Part shown: piece by piece, positions 24,126 to 31,953 of the stretch
Numbering within the stretch: the first letter of the stretch is position 1
Layout of the letters: the number at the start of each line of letters is the position of its first letter
Assembly: GCA_944390645.1 (NCBI GenBank)
Contig: CALXRE010000004.1
Span: forward strand, 1 to 35,993
Source of the DNA: an uncultured Alphaproteobacteria bacterium
Lineage (GTDB): Bacteria > Pseudomonadota > Alphaproteobacteria > CACZRW01
Direction: 5' to 3'
DNA: 35,993 nucleotides
Made by a program: the position numbers and the translations under genes
Notes under the pieces: model-generated
What the model was told of the DNA's origin: nothing
Databases searched by the model: none
Seen by the model: only the letters and a program-made list of their open reading frames with translations

Positions 24126-25523
24126 GTGTCGAAGAAGGGGAGGAATTTTGTTTGTCAATCATGCGGGATGGTTTATTCCCGGTGGTCAGGTCATTGTGAT
24201 TCTTGTGGAGAATGGAACAGTATAATAGAGGAGGAAGTTAATTTTACTTCTGTTCCGAAGTTAACTGGAGGTAAAGGAGGACAAGCTTTAAAGTTTCAGG
24301 ATCTTTCAGGACAAGAGGAAATATCATATAGGTACAAATCAGGGATTAAGGAATTAGATAGGGTTTGTGGAGGAGGTTTAGTATCTGGTTCAGTTTTACT
24401 TGTAGGAGGAGATCCAGGAATAGGTAAGTCTACATTGCTTTTACAAGTTACGGCAGCGTTATCAAAGACGGTTAATGTAAGAGGAGAAGCGATAAAGAGT
24501 GTTTATATTTCAGGAGAAGAAGCGGTATCGCAGGTACAACTAAGGGCGAAGAGATTAGGTCTTTCTGATTATGAAGTTAAGCTAGCGTCTTCCAGCAATA
24601 TAAGAGACATAGTAGCGACGCTTGATGATTTTCATTCTGCAGACATAGTAGTAATAGATTCGATACAAACGATGTTTATAGATACCATAGATTCCTCTCC
24701 AGGTTCTGTTGGACAAGTTAGGGCATGTGCGAATGAGCTTATTCGTTTAGCCAAGAAGAGAGGATTTGTTTTATTTTTGGTAGGACATGTTACGAAGGAA
24801 GGGACACTTGCAGGACCTAGAGTACTAGAGCACATGGTTGACACAGTATTATATTTTGAAGGAGAGAGGGGACATCAGTTTAGGATATTAAGGACGGTTA
24901 AGAATCGCTTTGGAGCTACTGATGAGATAGGAGTTTTTGAGATGACCGACAAAGGTCTTTCAGAAGTATCGAATCCTTCAGCGTTATTTTTAGCGGAGAG
25001 GCGAGGGAATGTTTCAGGATCTTGTGTTTTTGCGGGTATAGAAGGTTCGAGGCCGATTTTAGTAGAGATTCAAGCGTTAGTTTCATCAAGTGGTTTAGGA
25101 ATGCCACGAAGAGCTGTTGTAGGTTGGGATACAGGTAGATTATCGATGATATTAGCGGTTTTAGAGGCACGTTTAGGGATTAGATTTTCGGATAAAGATG
25201 TATATTTGAATGTAGCAGGGGGTATGAGGATAACCGAGCCAGCAGGAGATTTAGCAGTATCAGCGGCACTTTTGTCTTCTTTAGGAGGGGTTCCAGTTTC
25301 ATCGGATATGGTAGTTTTTGGAGAAGTTGGATTGTCAGGAGAAATAAGAGCAGTATCTCAGATAGATTTGAGACTAAAAGAAGCGATGAAGATGGGATTT
25401 AATTCAGCGATTATTCCCCGAAATCATAAACAGAAACAAGGATATACAGGTATAAAAGCAATAGAATATGGCAATTTACAAAGCCTAGTAGATTTTTTTG
25501 GTTTAGGAGAGAGAAGGTGCTAG
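24126..25523 (+). CDS. radA: DNA repair protein RadA
   Basis: A 465-residue RadA, a RecA-like branch-migration helicase for recombinational repair. The GTG at 24126 is preferred because it places the zinc finger close to the N terminus as usual; an ATG at 24081 would overlap mlaF by 44 bases and add 15 untypical residues. Parts: a C4 zinc finger (FVCQSCG … HCDSCGEW), Walker A GDPGIGKST, Walker B-like IVVIDSIQT, the RadA-specific KNRFG, and a Lon-protease-like C domain (YLNVAGGMRITEPAGDLAV) without protease function. The next reading frame overlaps its end by 7 bases. Confidence 0.93.
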   Translation: MSKKGRNFVCQSCGMVYSRWSGHCDSCGEWNSIIEEEVNFTSVPKLTGGKGGQALKFQDLSGQEEISYRYKSGIKELDRVCGGGLVSGSVLLVGGDPGIGKSTLLLQVTAALSKTVNVRGEAIKSVYISGEEAVSQVQLRAKRLGLSDYEVKLASSSNIRDIVATLDDFHSADIVVIDSIQTMFIDTIDSSPGSVGQVRACANELIRLAKKRGFVLFLVGHVTKEGTLAGPRVLEHMVDTVLYFEGERGHQFRILRTVKNRFGATDEIGVFEMTDKGLSEVSNPSALFLAERRGNVSGSCVFAGIEGSRPILVEIQALVSSSGLGMPRRAVVGWDTGRLSMILAVLEARLGIRFSDKDVYLNVAGGMRITEPAGDLAVSAALLSSLGGVPVSSDMVVFGEVGLSGEIRAVSQIDLRLKEAMKMGFNSAIIPRNHKQKQGYTGIKAIEYGNLQSLVDFFGLGERRC

Positions 25524-25825
25524 GCGAAGTTATAGAGATTTTAATATTTAGTGTTATTTTAGTAATAATATTTTCAATATTATCGCTTTTATTATTAAAG
25601 GTTTTAAAAGATAGATTTAGATTTACAGATGTAGTTTTACGTTCACTAAGGAATTTATTGTTATCAGGAATTTTTTTAGGTAGTGGCGGATTATTTATGT
25701 GGTTGATGCAAGGTATATTATATTCAGCACTGATTAGTTTTTGCATATCTAGTATGATATTTTTGATTAGTATATTTTTTGCACATAAATTTTTGTCATT
25801 ATCTAGCAAAGATTTTGAAGGATAA
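25517..25825 (+). CDS. Small unknown membrane protein between radA and cvpA
   Basis: A 102-residue hydrophobic protein, not recognised. The GTG start at 25517 overlaps the end of radA and has AGGAG 8 bases upstream. Three hydrophobic stretches are visible (about 5-30, 45-66 and 68-93), with a basic loop (KVLKDRFRF … RSLRN) between the first two and a short charged C-terminal end. It lies 12 bases ahead of cvpA, so it is part of the operon. Coding is supported by the overlapping start, a good ribosome binding site and codon use like that of its neighbours. Confidence 0.72.
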   Translation: MLGEVIEILIFSVILVIIFSILSLLLLKVLKDRFRFTDVVLRSLRNLLLSGIFLGSGGLFMWLMQGILYSALISFCISSMIFLISIFFAHKFLSLSSKDFEG

Positions 25826-25837
25826 ATAGGGGATTAA

Positions 25838-26521
25838 ATGGGTATAACATTTGGTTTTATTGATGGTTTTGTTTTATTTGTATTATTAATATCAGGCTTA
25901 ATAGCGTTTTATAGAGGATTTATAAAAGAGGCTTTAGGTTTAAGTTCATGGATATTAGCGATTTTAGCGGGATTATATGGCTTACCAATTTTAAGACCGA
26001 TTTATAGTTATTTTTTAAAGAATCCCATAATAATAGACATTTGTTCAGGCATAAGTGTATCTATTTTAGTTTTAGTTTTATGTACGATATTGCTTAGTAG
26101 AATAAACAAGAGGATTAGGGAAAGCTCTCTAAGCGGTTTAGATAGGATTTTTGGTTTTATTTTTGGGATTGTCAGGGGTCTTTTAATAATTCTTCTAGTT
26201 TATGTTTTAGCGATAATTGCAATGCCAGGAGAAATTGATAAAGCAAAAGAAAGTAATATGAGTTTAGGTTATATAGAAGAAGGTATAGAAGAGCTATCAG
26301 AGTTTATGCCAGAGTATCTTACGAAGGATTTAGAAGGTAGGAAGAAAGAGGCGGAGGAAATAAAAGAAGAACGATTAAAAGCAGGAGAGAAAGTTTTTAA
26401 TAAATTGAACAATCGTCGACCTATTGCAGATGAGAAAGAAGATAATGGTTATGATGAAACGGAGAGGAAAGATTTAGATGGTCTTATCAATGCCATTGAG
26501 GAGGATTCTGCTGGGGAATGA
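25838..26521 (+). CDS. cvpA: CvpA family membrane protein
   Basis: A 227-residue protein with four hydrophobic segments in the first 130 residues and a soluble acidic tail. The CvpA patterns are clear: GLIAFYRGFIKEALGLSSWI near the start and SGLDRIFGFIFGIVRGLLI around 100-118. The family was linked to colicin V production and more recently to envelope stress resistance; the biochemical role is unsettled. AGGGGA lies 5 bases ahead of the ATG. It sits after radA in the common alphaproteobacterial order, but purF, the usual next gene, is absent; tsaB follows instead with a four-base overlap. Confidence 0.88.
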   Translation: MGITFGFIDGFVLFVLLISGLIAFYRGFIKEALGLSSWILAILAGLYGLPILRPIYSYFLKNPIIIDICSGISVSILVLVLCTILLSRINKRIRESSLSGLDRIFGFIFGIVRGLLIILLVYVLAIIAMPGEIDKAKESNMSLGYIEEGIEELSEFMPEYLTKDLEGRKKEAEEIKEERLKAGEKVFNKLNNRRPIADEKEDNGYDETERKDLDGLINAIEEDSAGE

Positions 26522-27165
26522 GTACTATTTTAGGTATAGAGTGTGCAAGTTCTAGTTGTTCTGTTGCATTATTATCGAAAGGAGAGATTATTTCTTCAGA
26601 TAAGGTTACACTTTCTAGTGGATATCCAGAGATATTAGTACCAATGATACAAAGAGTAGTTAATGTTTCTGGTATAGATTATAGAGACATTGATATTTTT
26701 GCTTCTTCTGTTGGAGCAGGTTCTTTTACGGGAGTAAGGGTAGGTTTAGCCACGGCAAGGGCTATGGCATTATCTTTGGGGAAGAGGAGTTCAGGAGTAA
26801 GTAATTTTGTAGCTTCTGCGTATATGGTTCCATTTTCAGAAAGAGAGAAGCACGAAGCAATATTAGTTGCTTTAGAGACGAGGAGAGAAGATTTTTATTT
26901 GCAATTTTTTTTACCAGATTTAAGACCTTTTAGTTCTCCGTTTGTTAGCGTTGCCAAAGGGTTTGAGAGTCCATTTAAAGACATTTTACTAGTTGGAGAC
27001 GGTATAACTCGTTTTCAAGAAGCATCGGGAAGAGAATTTAGCCATTTTTGTAAATCAGTTCCAGATGCACAGACGATTTGTTTTTGGACAGAAGAGCATA
27101 AAGATTCACTTCCAGAAGCACGTCCTTTATATGTATCGGAAGCACATGTTACCGTTAACCGATAA
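26518..27165 (+). CDS. tsaB: tRNA threonylcarbamoyladenosine biosynthesis protein TsaB
   Basis: A 215-residue ASKHA-fold partner of TsaD in making t6A37 in tRNAs reading ANN codons. The N terminus ILGIECASSSCSVALL and VGAGSFTGVRVGLATARAMAL are diagnostic. The start overlaps the cvpA stop (ATGA). rimI overlaps its 3' end, the usual bacterial arrangement. Confidence 0.93.
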   Translation: MSTILGIECASSSCSVALLSKGEIISSDKVTLSSGYPEILVPMIQRVVNVSGIDYRDIDIFASSVGAGSFTGVRVGLATARAMALSLGKRSSGVSNFVASAYMVPFSEREKHEAILVALETRREDFYLQFFLPDLRPFSSPFVSVAKGFESPFKDILLVGDGITRFQEASGREFSHFCKSVPDAQTICFWTEEHKDSLPEARPLYVSEAHVTVNR

Positions 27166-27559
27166 AGACATAAGTTTAGCAGCAGAGCTTTATGGAGGAT
27201 CATTTTCTAGAGCATGGAGCGAAGAAGAGATTTATAAATTAACAAGATTACCAGGTTTTATAGGTTATATTTGTAAAGATGGAATGATAATTCTTAACAT
27301 AGTAGCAGATGAAGCAGAAATATATACGATTTGTGTTCGTCCAGAGAGAAGAGGAGAAGGATTAGGAAAGCAACTTTTAAAAGAAGGAATATCTAGAGCA
27401 TTAGAAAAAGGAGCGAAGAAAATATTTTTAGAAGTTGCTGTTGATAATCGAATAGCAATAAATCTTTATGAAAGTTTTGGTTTTATTAAAGTAGGGATAA
27501 GGAAGAAGTATTATAATAATACTACAGATGCGTTAATTTTAGCCAAGGAATTTTTATAG
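27146..27559 (+). CDS. rimI: Ribosomal-protein-alanine N-acetyltransferase RimI-like
   Basis: A GNAT acetyltransferase of about 137 residues, expected to acetylate the N terminus of ribosomal protein S18 or similar targets. The acetyl-CoA loop is VRPERRGEGLGKQLL and the C-terminal part has VAVDNRIAINLYESFGF. The ATG at 27146, with CGGAAG upstream, places MLPLTDKDI at the N terminus and overlaps tsaB by 20 bases; an ATG at 27131 is possible. Pairing with tsaB is the standard context. Its stop is three bases from the stop of the convergent gene, with no room for a separate terminator. Confidence 0.88.
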   Translation: MLPLTDKDISLAAELYGGSFSRAWSEEEIYKLTRLPGFIGYICKDGMIILNIVADEAEIYTICVRPERRGEGLGKQLLKEGISRALEKGAKKIFLEVAVDNRIAINLYESFGFIKVGIRKKYYNNTTDALILAKEFL

Positions 27560-27562
27560 AGA

Positions 27563-28216
27563 TTAAGTATTTAAATAAGGTTTAGATAGTATTCGTTGGA
27601 AAGCTATTTCAGGAGTTGAGGCATACATAATTTTTTGTGATTTTAAGGCGATTATTCCAGGGTTAAAACCAAGTATTTTTTCGAATTTTTTTTCTTTTTT
27701 AGCGATAAAAGTATTATATAAGAAAGGAGGTAGCAATAAAGCTTTACGTTTTTGAGCTATTGTAAATAGGTTATTTTGCAATAGAGAATAAAGGTATTTT
27801 TGAGAATAGTATTTTCCTTTTTTTAGAGGTATTTTTTTATTTATAGCCCACAAGCTTTTAGGGTTTGCTATTATCAACAAAGAAGTTGCTCCATCTTCCA
27901 TAATCCGCCAGATTTCTTTAATAAAGCAATTATCATTTCCTGTTATTTCTAAGGTATTAAATATTATTACATAATCGAAAGAACAATCCTTAAAAGGCAA
28001 GATAAAGTTATCAGGGATAGGGAAAGAGTTTATTTTATAGAAGATAGTATTTTTAGGTAAAGCATCATAGAATAGTTTTTTTTCACCGATAAGAAGTACT
28101 TTTTGTTTTTCTAGATTTGTAGTCATATTTTGTATGAGATTTTGTAAGGCTATTGCGAGAGCAAAAGCTTTATTATAAGAATGAAAAGAAATAATATCAG
28201 TGTTTACATTTTTCAT
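27563..28216 (-). CDS. Divergent class I methyltransferase-fold protein
   Basis: A 217-residue protein resembling the alphaproteobacterial Methyltransf_11-type family usually coded near gloB. Recognisable are LPFKDCSFDYVIIFNTLE (motif II/III region, about 74-91), IKEIWRIMEDGATSLLIIANPKSLWA, and a proline-containing LLLPPFLYNTF late stretch. Motif I, which should bind S-adenosylmethionine, reads VLLIGEKKLFYDAL and lacks the usual second glycine pattern, so activity is uncertain. It lies divergent from the lipid-kinase-like gene with 53 bases between. No strong ribosome binding site is seen at the ATG. Confidence 0.72.
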   Translation of the reverse strand: MKNVNTDIISFHSYNKAFALAIALQNLIQNMTTNLEKQKVLLIGEKKLFYDALPKNTIFYKINSFPIPDNFILPFKDCSFDYVIIFNTLEITGNDNCFIKEIWRIMEDGATSLLIIANPKSLWAINKKIPLKKGKYYSQKYLYSLLQNNLFTIAQKRKALLLPPFLYNTFIAKKEKKFEKILGFNPGIIALKSQKIMYASTPEIAFQRILSKPYLNT

Positions 28217-28269
28217 AAGGTTTATTAAAAACGAAAAAAGAGATTAATCCAAGAGGTTTTAAAAATTCC

Positions 28270-28875
28270 ATGCAAATATCATACAAATCAGAAATAGAAA
28301 GAAAGCTTTTACATTTAAGTTCTTTATGGATGGTAGCTTTTTTATATTTTTTTCCATATTTACCGAGTGTTATTCTTTTTGGGAGTTTAGTTATCCTTGG
28401 TATAATTTTTGAATATGGATATCATAAACGTTTAAGGCCGTTTTATTTTATTTATAAAGCATTTTTTGGCAATATTTTACGTTCTTCAGAGCGTTCCAAA
28501 AAGTTTCAATTAAGTGGAGGAGTATACGTTTTAATTTCAGCGTTTATCGCAGCTGTTTTTTTTACTAAAGAAGTAGGATGTATAGCGATGACGGTAATGT
28601 TAATAAGTGATACTTTTGCAGGGCTTATAGGTAGGAGGATAGGGAAGTATAAGATAACAGAGAATAAGACAATAGAAGGCACGACAGCATTTGTTTTATC
28701 AGGATTTTTTGTAGTTATAAGTTTATGTTTAATTTTCAAAGCAGATGCGGTTATGTACATAAAAGGTTGTACCAGTATATTTTTTGCCGCATTAGCAGAG
28801 TTATATGAGAAGAGAATAAAGATTGATGACAATCTTATGATTGTTTTAGTAATAGGTATAATTCTATCTATTTAA
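28270..28875 (+). CDS. CTP-dependent polyprenol/diacylglycerol-kinase-like membrane protein
   Basis: A 201-residue polytopic membrane protein of the dolichol/phytol/diacylglycerol kinase group related to CDP-diacylglycerol synthases. The N-terminal ERKLLHLSSLW and the core SDTFAGLIGRRIGK (113-126) followed by NKTIEGTTAF are the family motifs. It probably phosphorylates a lipid alcohol with CTP; the substrate (undecaprenol, diacylglycerol or another) cannot be told. It is expected in the inner membrane with six or seven helices. A GAGG 14 bases before the ATG is the only ribosome-binding-like site. Confidence 0.75.
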   Translation: MQISYKSEIERKLLHLSSLWMVAFLYFFPYLPSVILFGSLVILGIIFEYGYHKRLRPFYFIYKAFFGNILRSSERSKKFQLSGGVYVLISAFIAAVFFTKEVGCIAMTVMLISDTFAGLIGRRIGKYKITENKTIEGTTAFVLSGFFVVISLCLIFKADAVMYIKGCTSIFFAALAELYEKRIKIDDNLMIVLVIGIILSI

Positions 28876-28894
28876 GCAAATTTTTACGAAAGCA

Positions 28895-30076
28895 TTATCT
28901 TACGAAGATTAAGACTTCACTAGATTTAGCTTTTGAACTACCCATAGCAGATAGTTTTATTCTATTTGCAGGGAAACCCATTTTTACAAGAGAACGCATA
29001 ACGTTTTCAGCATATCTTCTAGCATCATATACCCCAGCAGCTACGCCGCTTGCAGAAGGAGTAACAGCTACGACATCAAAGATTACATCAGGATTACGTT
29101 CTAGAGCTCGTTTAGCCGTTTGATATAGAGCCTGTTCATAAGAGACATCTCGCCTATCGAAGCGAATAGTCATTAAAGGTTTCCGATTATCGACATTAGC
29201 TAAAGGAAGTGAGCCATAAGAAGCTTTAGTACCAGGAGCAGCGGATAGATTATTTAGCATATTTCCAGCGGTAGCTAAAGGATCAGAAAGGCTATTACCA
29301 TATAATTGACCATCACGGATAGCGAGAGAAAGAGTATTTATATTTTTTCTTTCATTTGCGACATATTGTTGTTGTCTAGTTACATCATTATTTATTTCGG
29401 AGAGCAATCTTTCGATTAAGATAGAAGTTTGATTTGTTTCATCTTCTAAGCGTCTAAGGTTTCGATGATCTTGATCTACCGCTCCAGACAAGCTGTAAGT
29501 AGCCCGTACAGAATCTAGAAGATAAGAAGTCATAGCCGAATCAGAAGTTACTTGAGAAGCTAGTTGTCCCAGAGCGATTACATCTTGATTTAGGTTTTCT
29601 AATTGCTCTACAGCTTTATACCAATTTTCAACCATTATAGGGTTTCCAGGAGTAGTTCCAACTTGTAATTTAGAGTTTATGAAAGCTACGGTTTCGTGGT
29701 AACGACTAGCATCATCAGAGATTTTATCTCTTAAAGAAGCAAGATCATCGGCACGTTTATTTATAGTATTTTGCAAAGAATTGAGTTCAGATTTTAAAGT
29801 AGCGACTTTTTTTCCTGGTACAGTTTTTAAATTTAATTTTTGATAAGGACTAGTATATTCATTATTTTGTTTTTGGGGTGTTACAGGTATTACATTTTTA
29901 TTTATATTTTGAGTTTTTTCTTCTGAGTAAGCAGCATCAGATGTTTGGACATTGTTAATTTGAGTTGGATTATCCGGCTCAGTTACAGGAGGGAACAAAG
30001 TATCAGAAGCAAAAGAGCATCCACTGATAGTGAGCAAAGAGAAGCAAGAAATTATATAAAAAGACGAACGAGTCAT
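28895..30076 (-). CDS. OmpA-domain lipoprotein with coiled coil
   Basis: A 393-residue lipoprotein. The lipobox ISGC (lipidated Cys20) follows a hydrophobic signal. Residues about 22-80 are a Pro/Asn/Gln-rich linker; about 85-255 are helical with heptad-like repeats (LKSELNSLQNTINKRADDLASLRDKI); the last 90 residues contain an OmpA-like segment (LMTIRFDRRDVSYEQALYQTAKRAL … RRYAENVMRSLVKMGFPANRIKLSAMG). This suggests an outer-membrane-tethered coiled coil reaching to peptidoglycan or a partner. GAGG lies 11 bases before the ATG. The exact family is not recognised. Confidence 0.82.
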   Translation of the reverse strand: MTRSSFYIISCFSLLTISGCSFASDTLFPPVTEPDNPTQINNVQTSDAAYSEEKTQNINKNVIPVTPQKQNNEYTSPYQKLNLKTVPGKKVATLKSELNSLQNTINKRADDLASLRDKISDDASRYHETVAFINSKLQVGTTPGNPIMVENWYKAVEQLENLNQDVIALGQLASQVTSDSAMTSYLLDSVRATYSLSGAVDQDHRNLRRLEDETNQTSILIERLLSEINNDVTRQQQYVANERKNINTLSLAIRDGQLYGNSLSDPLATAGNMLNNLSAAPGTKASYGSLPLANVDNRKPLMTIRFDRRDVSYEQALYQTAKRALERNPDVIFDVVAVTPSASGVAAGVYDARRYAENVMRSLVKMGFPANRIKLSAMGSSKAKSSEVLIFVR

Positions 30077-30137
30077 TGTTTAAACATCCTCAAAAAATAC
30101 CTTTAAAAGAATAGGTAGCCAACAAACATTGTGAAGG

Positions 30138-30166
30138 ATTTTAGCCAAAGCAAAGTATTCATACAA
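30138..30166 (-). promoter_or_regulatory. Candidate promoter of the OmpA-domain lipoprotein gene (TTGTAT-17-TAAAAT)
   Basis: On the minus strand TTGTAT (30166-30161) and TAAAAT (30143-30138) are 17 bases apart, 61 bases ahead of the ATG. The -10 matches at 5 of 6 positions and the -35 is weak. Confidence 0.38.
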
Positions 30167-30215
30167 GAAATATATTCATAAAAAGTATAAAATAAAATTT
30201 TTTATAAAAAAAGAC

Positions 30216-30243
30216 TTGCTTTTTAGGATATTTCGGCTATTAA
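30216..30243 (+). promoter_or_regulatory. Promoter of tRNA-Arg (TTGCTT-16-TATTAA)
   Basis: TTGCTT (30216-30221) and TATTAA (30238-30243) with a 16-base spacer lie 18 bases ahead of the tRNA 5' end. An A/T run at 30186-30212 upstream resembles an UP element. Confidence 0.52.
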
Positions 30244-30261
30244 ATCAGCACTTAGCGTAGA

Positions 30262-30338
30262 GCGCCCGTAGCTCAATTGGATAGAGCGTTTGACTACGGA
30301 TCAGAAGGCTGAGGGTTCGAATCCTTCCGGGCGCGCCA
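30262..30338 (+). tRNA. tRNA-Arg (anticodon ACG)
   Basis: A 77-base cloverleaf: a perfect acceptor stem GCGCCCG/CGGGCGC, D arm GCTC…GAGC, anticodon stem TTTGA/TCAGA with loop CTACGGA (anticodon ACG), variable AGGCT, T arm GAGGG-TTCGAAT-CCTTC with one G-T pair, discriminator G, and an encoded CCA. A34 should be converted to inosine by TadA, so that CGU, CGC and CGA are read. Confidence 0.97.
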
Positions 30339-30394
30339 TTTTTCCAATAAAGGTATGTATTATTATTTAGAGATTTTAAGTAAAGCTTAGAATC

Positions 30395-30426
30395 TAAAAT
30401 TACTTTTGTCATAAAAGGTAATTTTA
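30395..30426 (-). terminator. AT-rich hairpin at the 3' end of hisS
   Basis: TAAAATTAC-TTTT (30395-30407) and AAAAGGTAATTTTA (30413-30426) form a 13-pair stem with one bulge around a short loop. It includes the hisS stop codon. On the minus strand a T-rich but interrupted tail follows, so it may terminate hisS or serve both directions between hisS and the tRNA. Confidence 0.5.
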
Positions 30427-31728
30427 GAAATTTTCAAAGATATTTTTTTGAAGTTTATCAATATTAAGATTTAATTGTTTAGTTGTTTGTAGATTTTTAA
30501 TAATGAGTTCATTTTTTTTGATTTCTTCTGGAGCTAGATAGCAAGCGTATTTAGCATTTCTTTTAGCAGCGGTAGCAAAGAATTTTTTAAGATTTATCGG
30601 ATTAAAAGCGATATCGGTTATCATTCCATATTTAGCGAAGGAGTCAGCGATTTTAATAGCTTGTTCTAGCATATTTTGTTCATAGAATCCGACTAATATT
30701 TGGATTTCAGGATATTTATTTGGTCTACCGAATTTCATAGCGTACATTTCTTCGATTACGACATCACCGAATCCTAGGCCGACAGCAGGTATTTTTTGTC
30801 CTGTCATTTTTTCGAACAAGTTATCGTATCTTCCCCCTCCAAATATTGCTCGTAATTCTCGTTTAATATCAAAAGCTTCGAATACGATACCTGTATAATA
30901 AGATAATCCTCTAATAATAGAAGTATCGATAGTAATGAAGTTTTCAATATTTAAAGCTTTACAGTAAAGAATGAATTGATTTAATAGTTTCCAGCCATTT
31001 TTTTGTATATTAGCGAATTGAGCTAGGTTTTGTAGGTTTTTGATTTCCATAAAATCATATAAGGACTCGGCCTGTTTTAAGGACAAACCAGTTTGGATTA
31101 ATTGTTCCAAGAGATAATTTTTTTCAACTTTTTCTTTTTTATCCATCAAGATAAAGACATTATTGAATAAGTTATTTGGTACACCGATTTTTTCGAGATA
31201 GTCAGTAATAATTTCTCGACTATTTACATGGACTTTGAAGTCTTCAGAGTTGAAGCCGAGATCAGTCATTACATTAATAGCGGCAGCAATGATCCAAGCT
31301 TCAGCCGCTGGATTATTTTCCCCTATTATATCGAGATTCCATTGGAAATGTTCTCTTTTTCGTCCTCTAGTAGTTCTTTCGTAACGGAAGCATTGCCCTA
31401 TAGAGTATATTTTAGCAGTAGGAGGGAAAGCTTCACGGTTAGCATTGAATATGCGTAACATAGAAGGGGTTATTTCTGGTCTTAAAGCAAGTTTTCGTTC
31501 AGATTTATCAACGAAAGAGTAAATTTGTTCAGAAATTTCTTCTCCCGCTTTACGAACAAATAGTTCCAAGTTTTCGACGATAGGAGTTTCATATTTATAG
31601 AATCCGCGATTTTTAGCAATTTTATTCCAAGTTTTCATTAATTTATCACGGAAGATCCAATCAACGGGTAAGAAATCACGCATTCCGCGAACGGGTTCTA
31701 ATTTTTGTTTATTTATATTTTCAGCCAT
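30424..31728 (-). CDS. hisS: Histidyl-tRNA synthetase, alphaproteobacterial divergent type
   Basis: A 434-residue class II synthetase. Motif 1 follows PVRGMRDFLP; motif 2 is FRYERTTRGRKREHFQWNLDIIGE; the histidine motif is RGLSYYTGIVFEAF, with Ser in place of the common Asp of RGLDYY; motif 3 is IPAVGLGFGDVVIEE (the Arg usually found after GFG is absent). The C-terminal anticodon-binding domain starts near ILVGFYEQ. Motif 2 and the altered histidine motif fit the divergent HisRS known in some alphaproteobacteria whose tRNA-His lacks the extra G-1 (from memory of the family). It has its own candidate promoter upstream. Confidence 0.93.
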   Translation of the reverse strand: MAENINKQKLEPVRGMRDFLPVDWIFRDKLMKTWNKIAKNRGFYKYETPIVENLELFVRKAGEEISEQIYSFVDKSERKLALRPEITPSMLRIFNANREAFPPTAKIYSIGQCFRYERTTRGRKREHFQWNLDIIGENNPAAEAWIIAAAINVMTDLGFNSEDFKVHVNSREIITDYLEKIGVPNNLFNNVFILMDKKEKVEKNYLLEQLIQTGLSLKQAESLYDFMEIKNLQNLAQFANIQKNGWKLLNQFILYCKALNIENFITIDTSIIRGLSYYTGIVFEAFDIKRELRAIFGGGRYDNLFEKMTGQKIPAVGLGFGDVVIEEMYAMKFGRPNKYPEIQILVGFYEQNMLEQAIKIADSFAKYGMITDIAFNPINLKKFFATAAKRNAKYACYLAPEEIKKNELIIKNLQTTKQLNLNIDKLQKNIFENF

Positions 31729-31766
31729 TTATTAAAATCCAGCAAATAGGTAAAAGTTTGGAAAGG

Positions 31767-31794
31767 ATCTTACATCAAAAAGTAAGACAGTCAA
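31767..31794 (-). promoter_or_regulatory. Candidate hisS promoter (TTGACT-16-TAAGAT)
   Basis: On the minus strand TTGACT (31794-31789) and TAAGAT (31772-31767) are 16 bases apart and 38 bases ahead of the ATG. The -35 matches the consensus at 5 of 6 positions. The rest of the 225-base gap (31729-31953) shows no gene I can support. Confidence 0.48.
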
Positions 31795-31953
31795 TAAATA
31801 GACTCGAAAAGGAAGAAATGGGAGAGACAATTTTTTTAAAAAGGGTATAGATACTTATTAGCGTAAAGAGTAGAATTTCTGATTAATGTGTTTTTGGAAA
31901 AATAGTAAAGGTAAAGAACCGTTAAAATTGTTTATAGAGAAGGGTTTACGTGA

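Noticed and set aside
25411-25809. 132-codon minus-strand frame opposite the small membrane gene
   Set aside because: The plus-strand gene has a good start, ribosome binding site and operon spacing; the antisense frame has none and also crosses the end of radA.
31818-31850. Ten-codon frame (MGETIFLKRV) with AAGGA upstream, between hisS and the COG3014-like gene
   Set aside because: Too short to judge; no terminator or attenuator structure follows, so a leader peptide is not supported.
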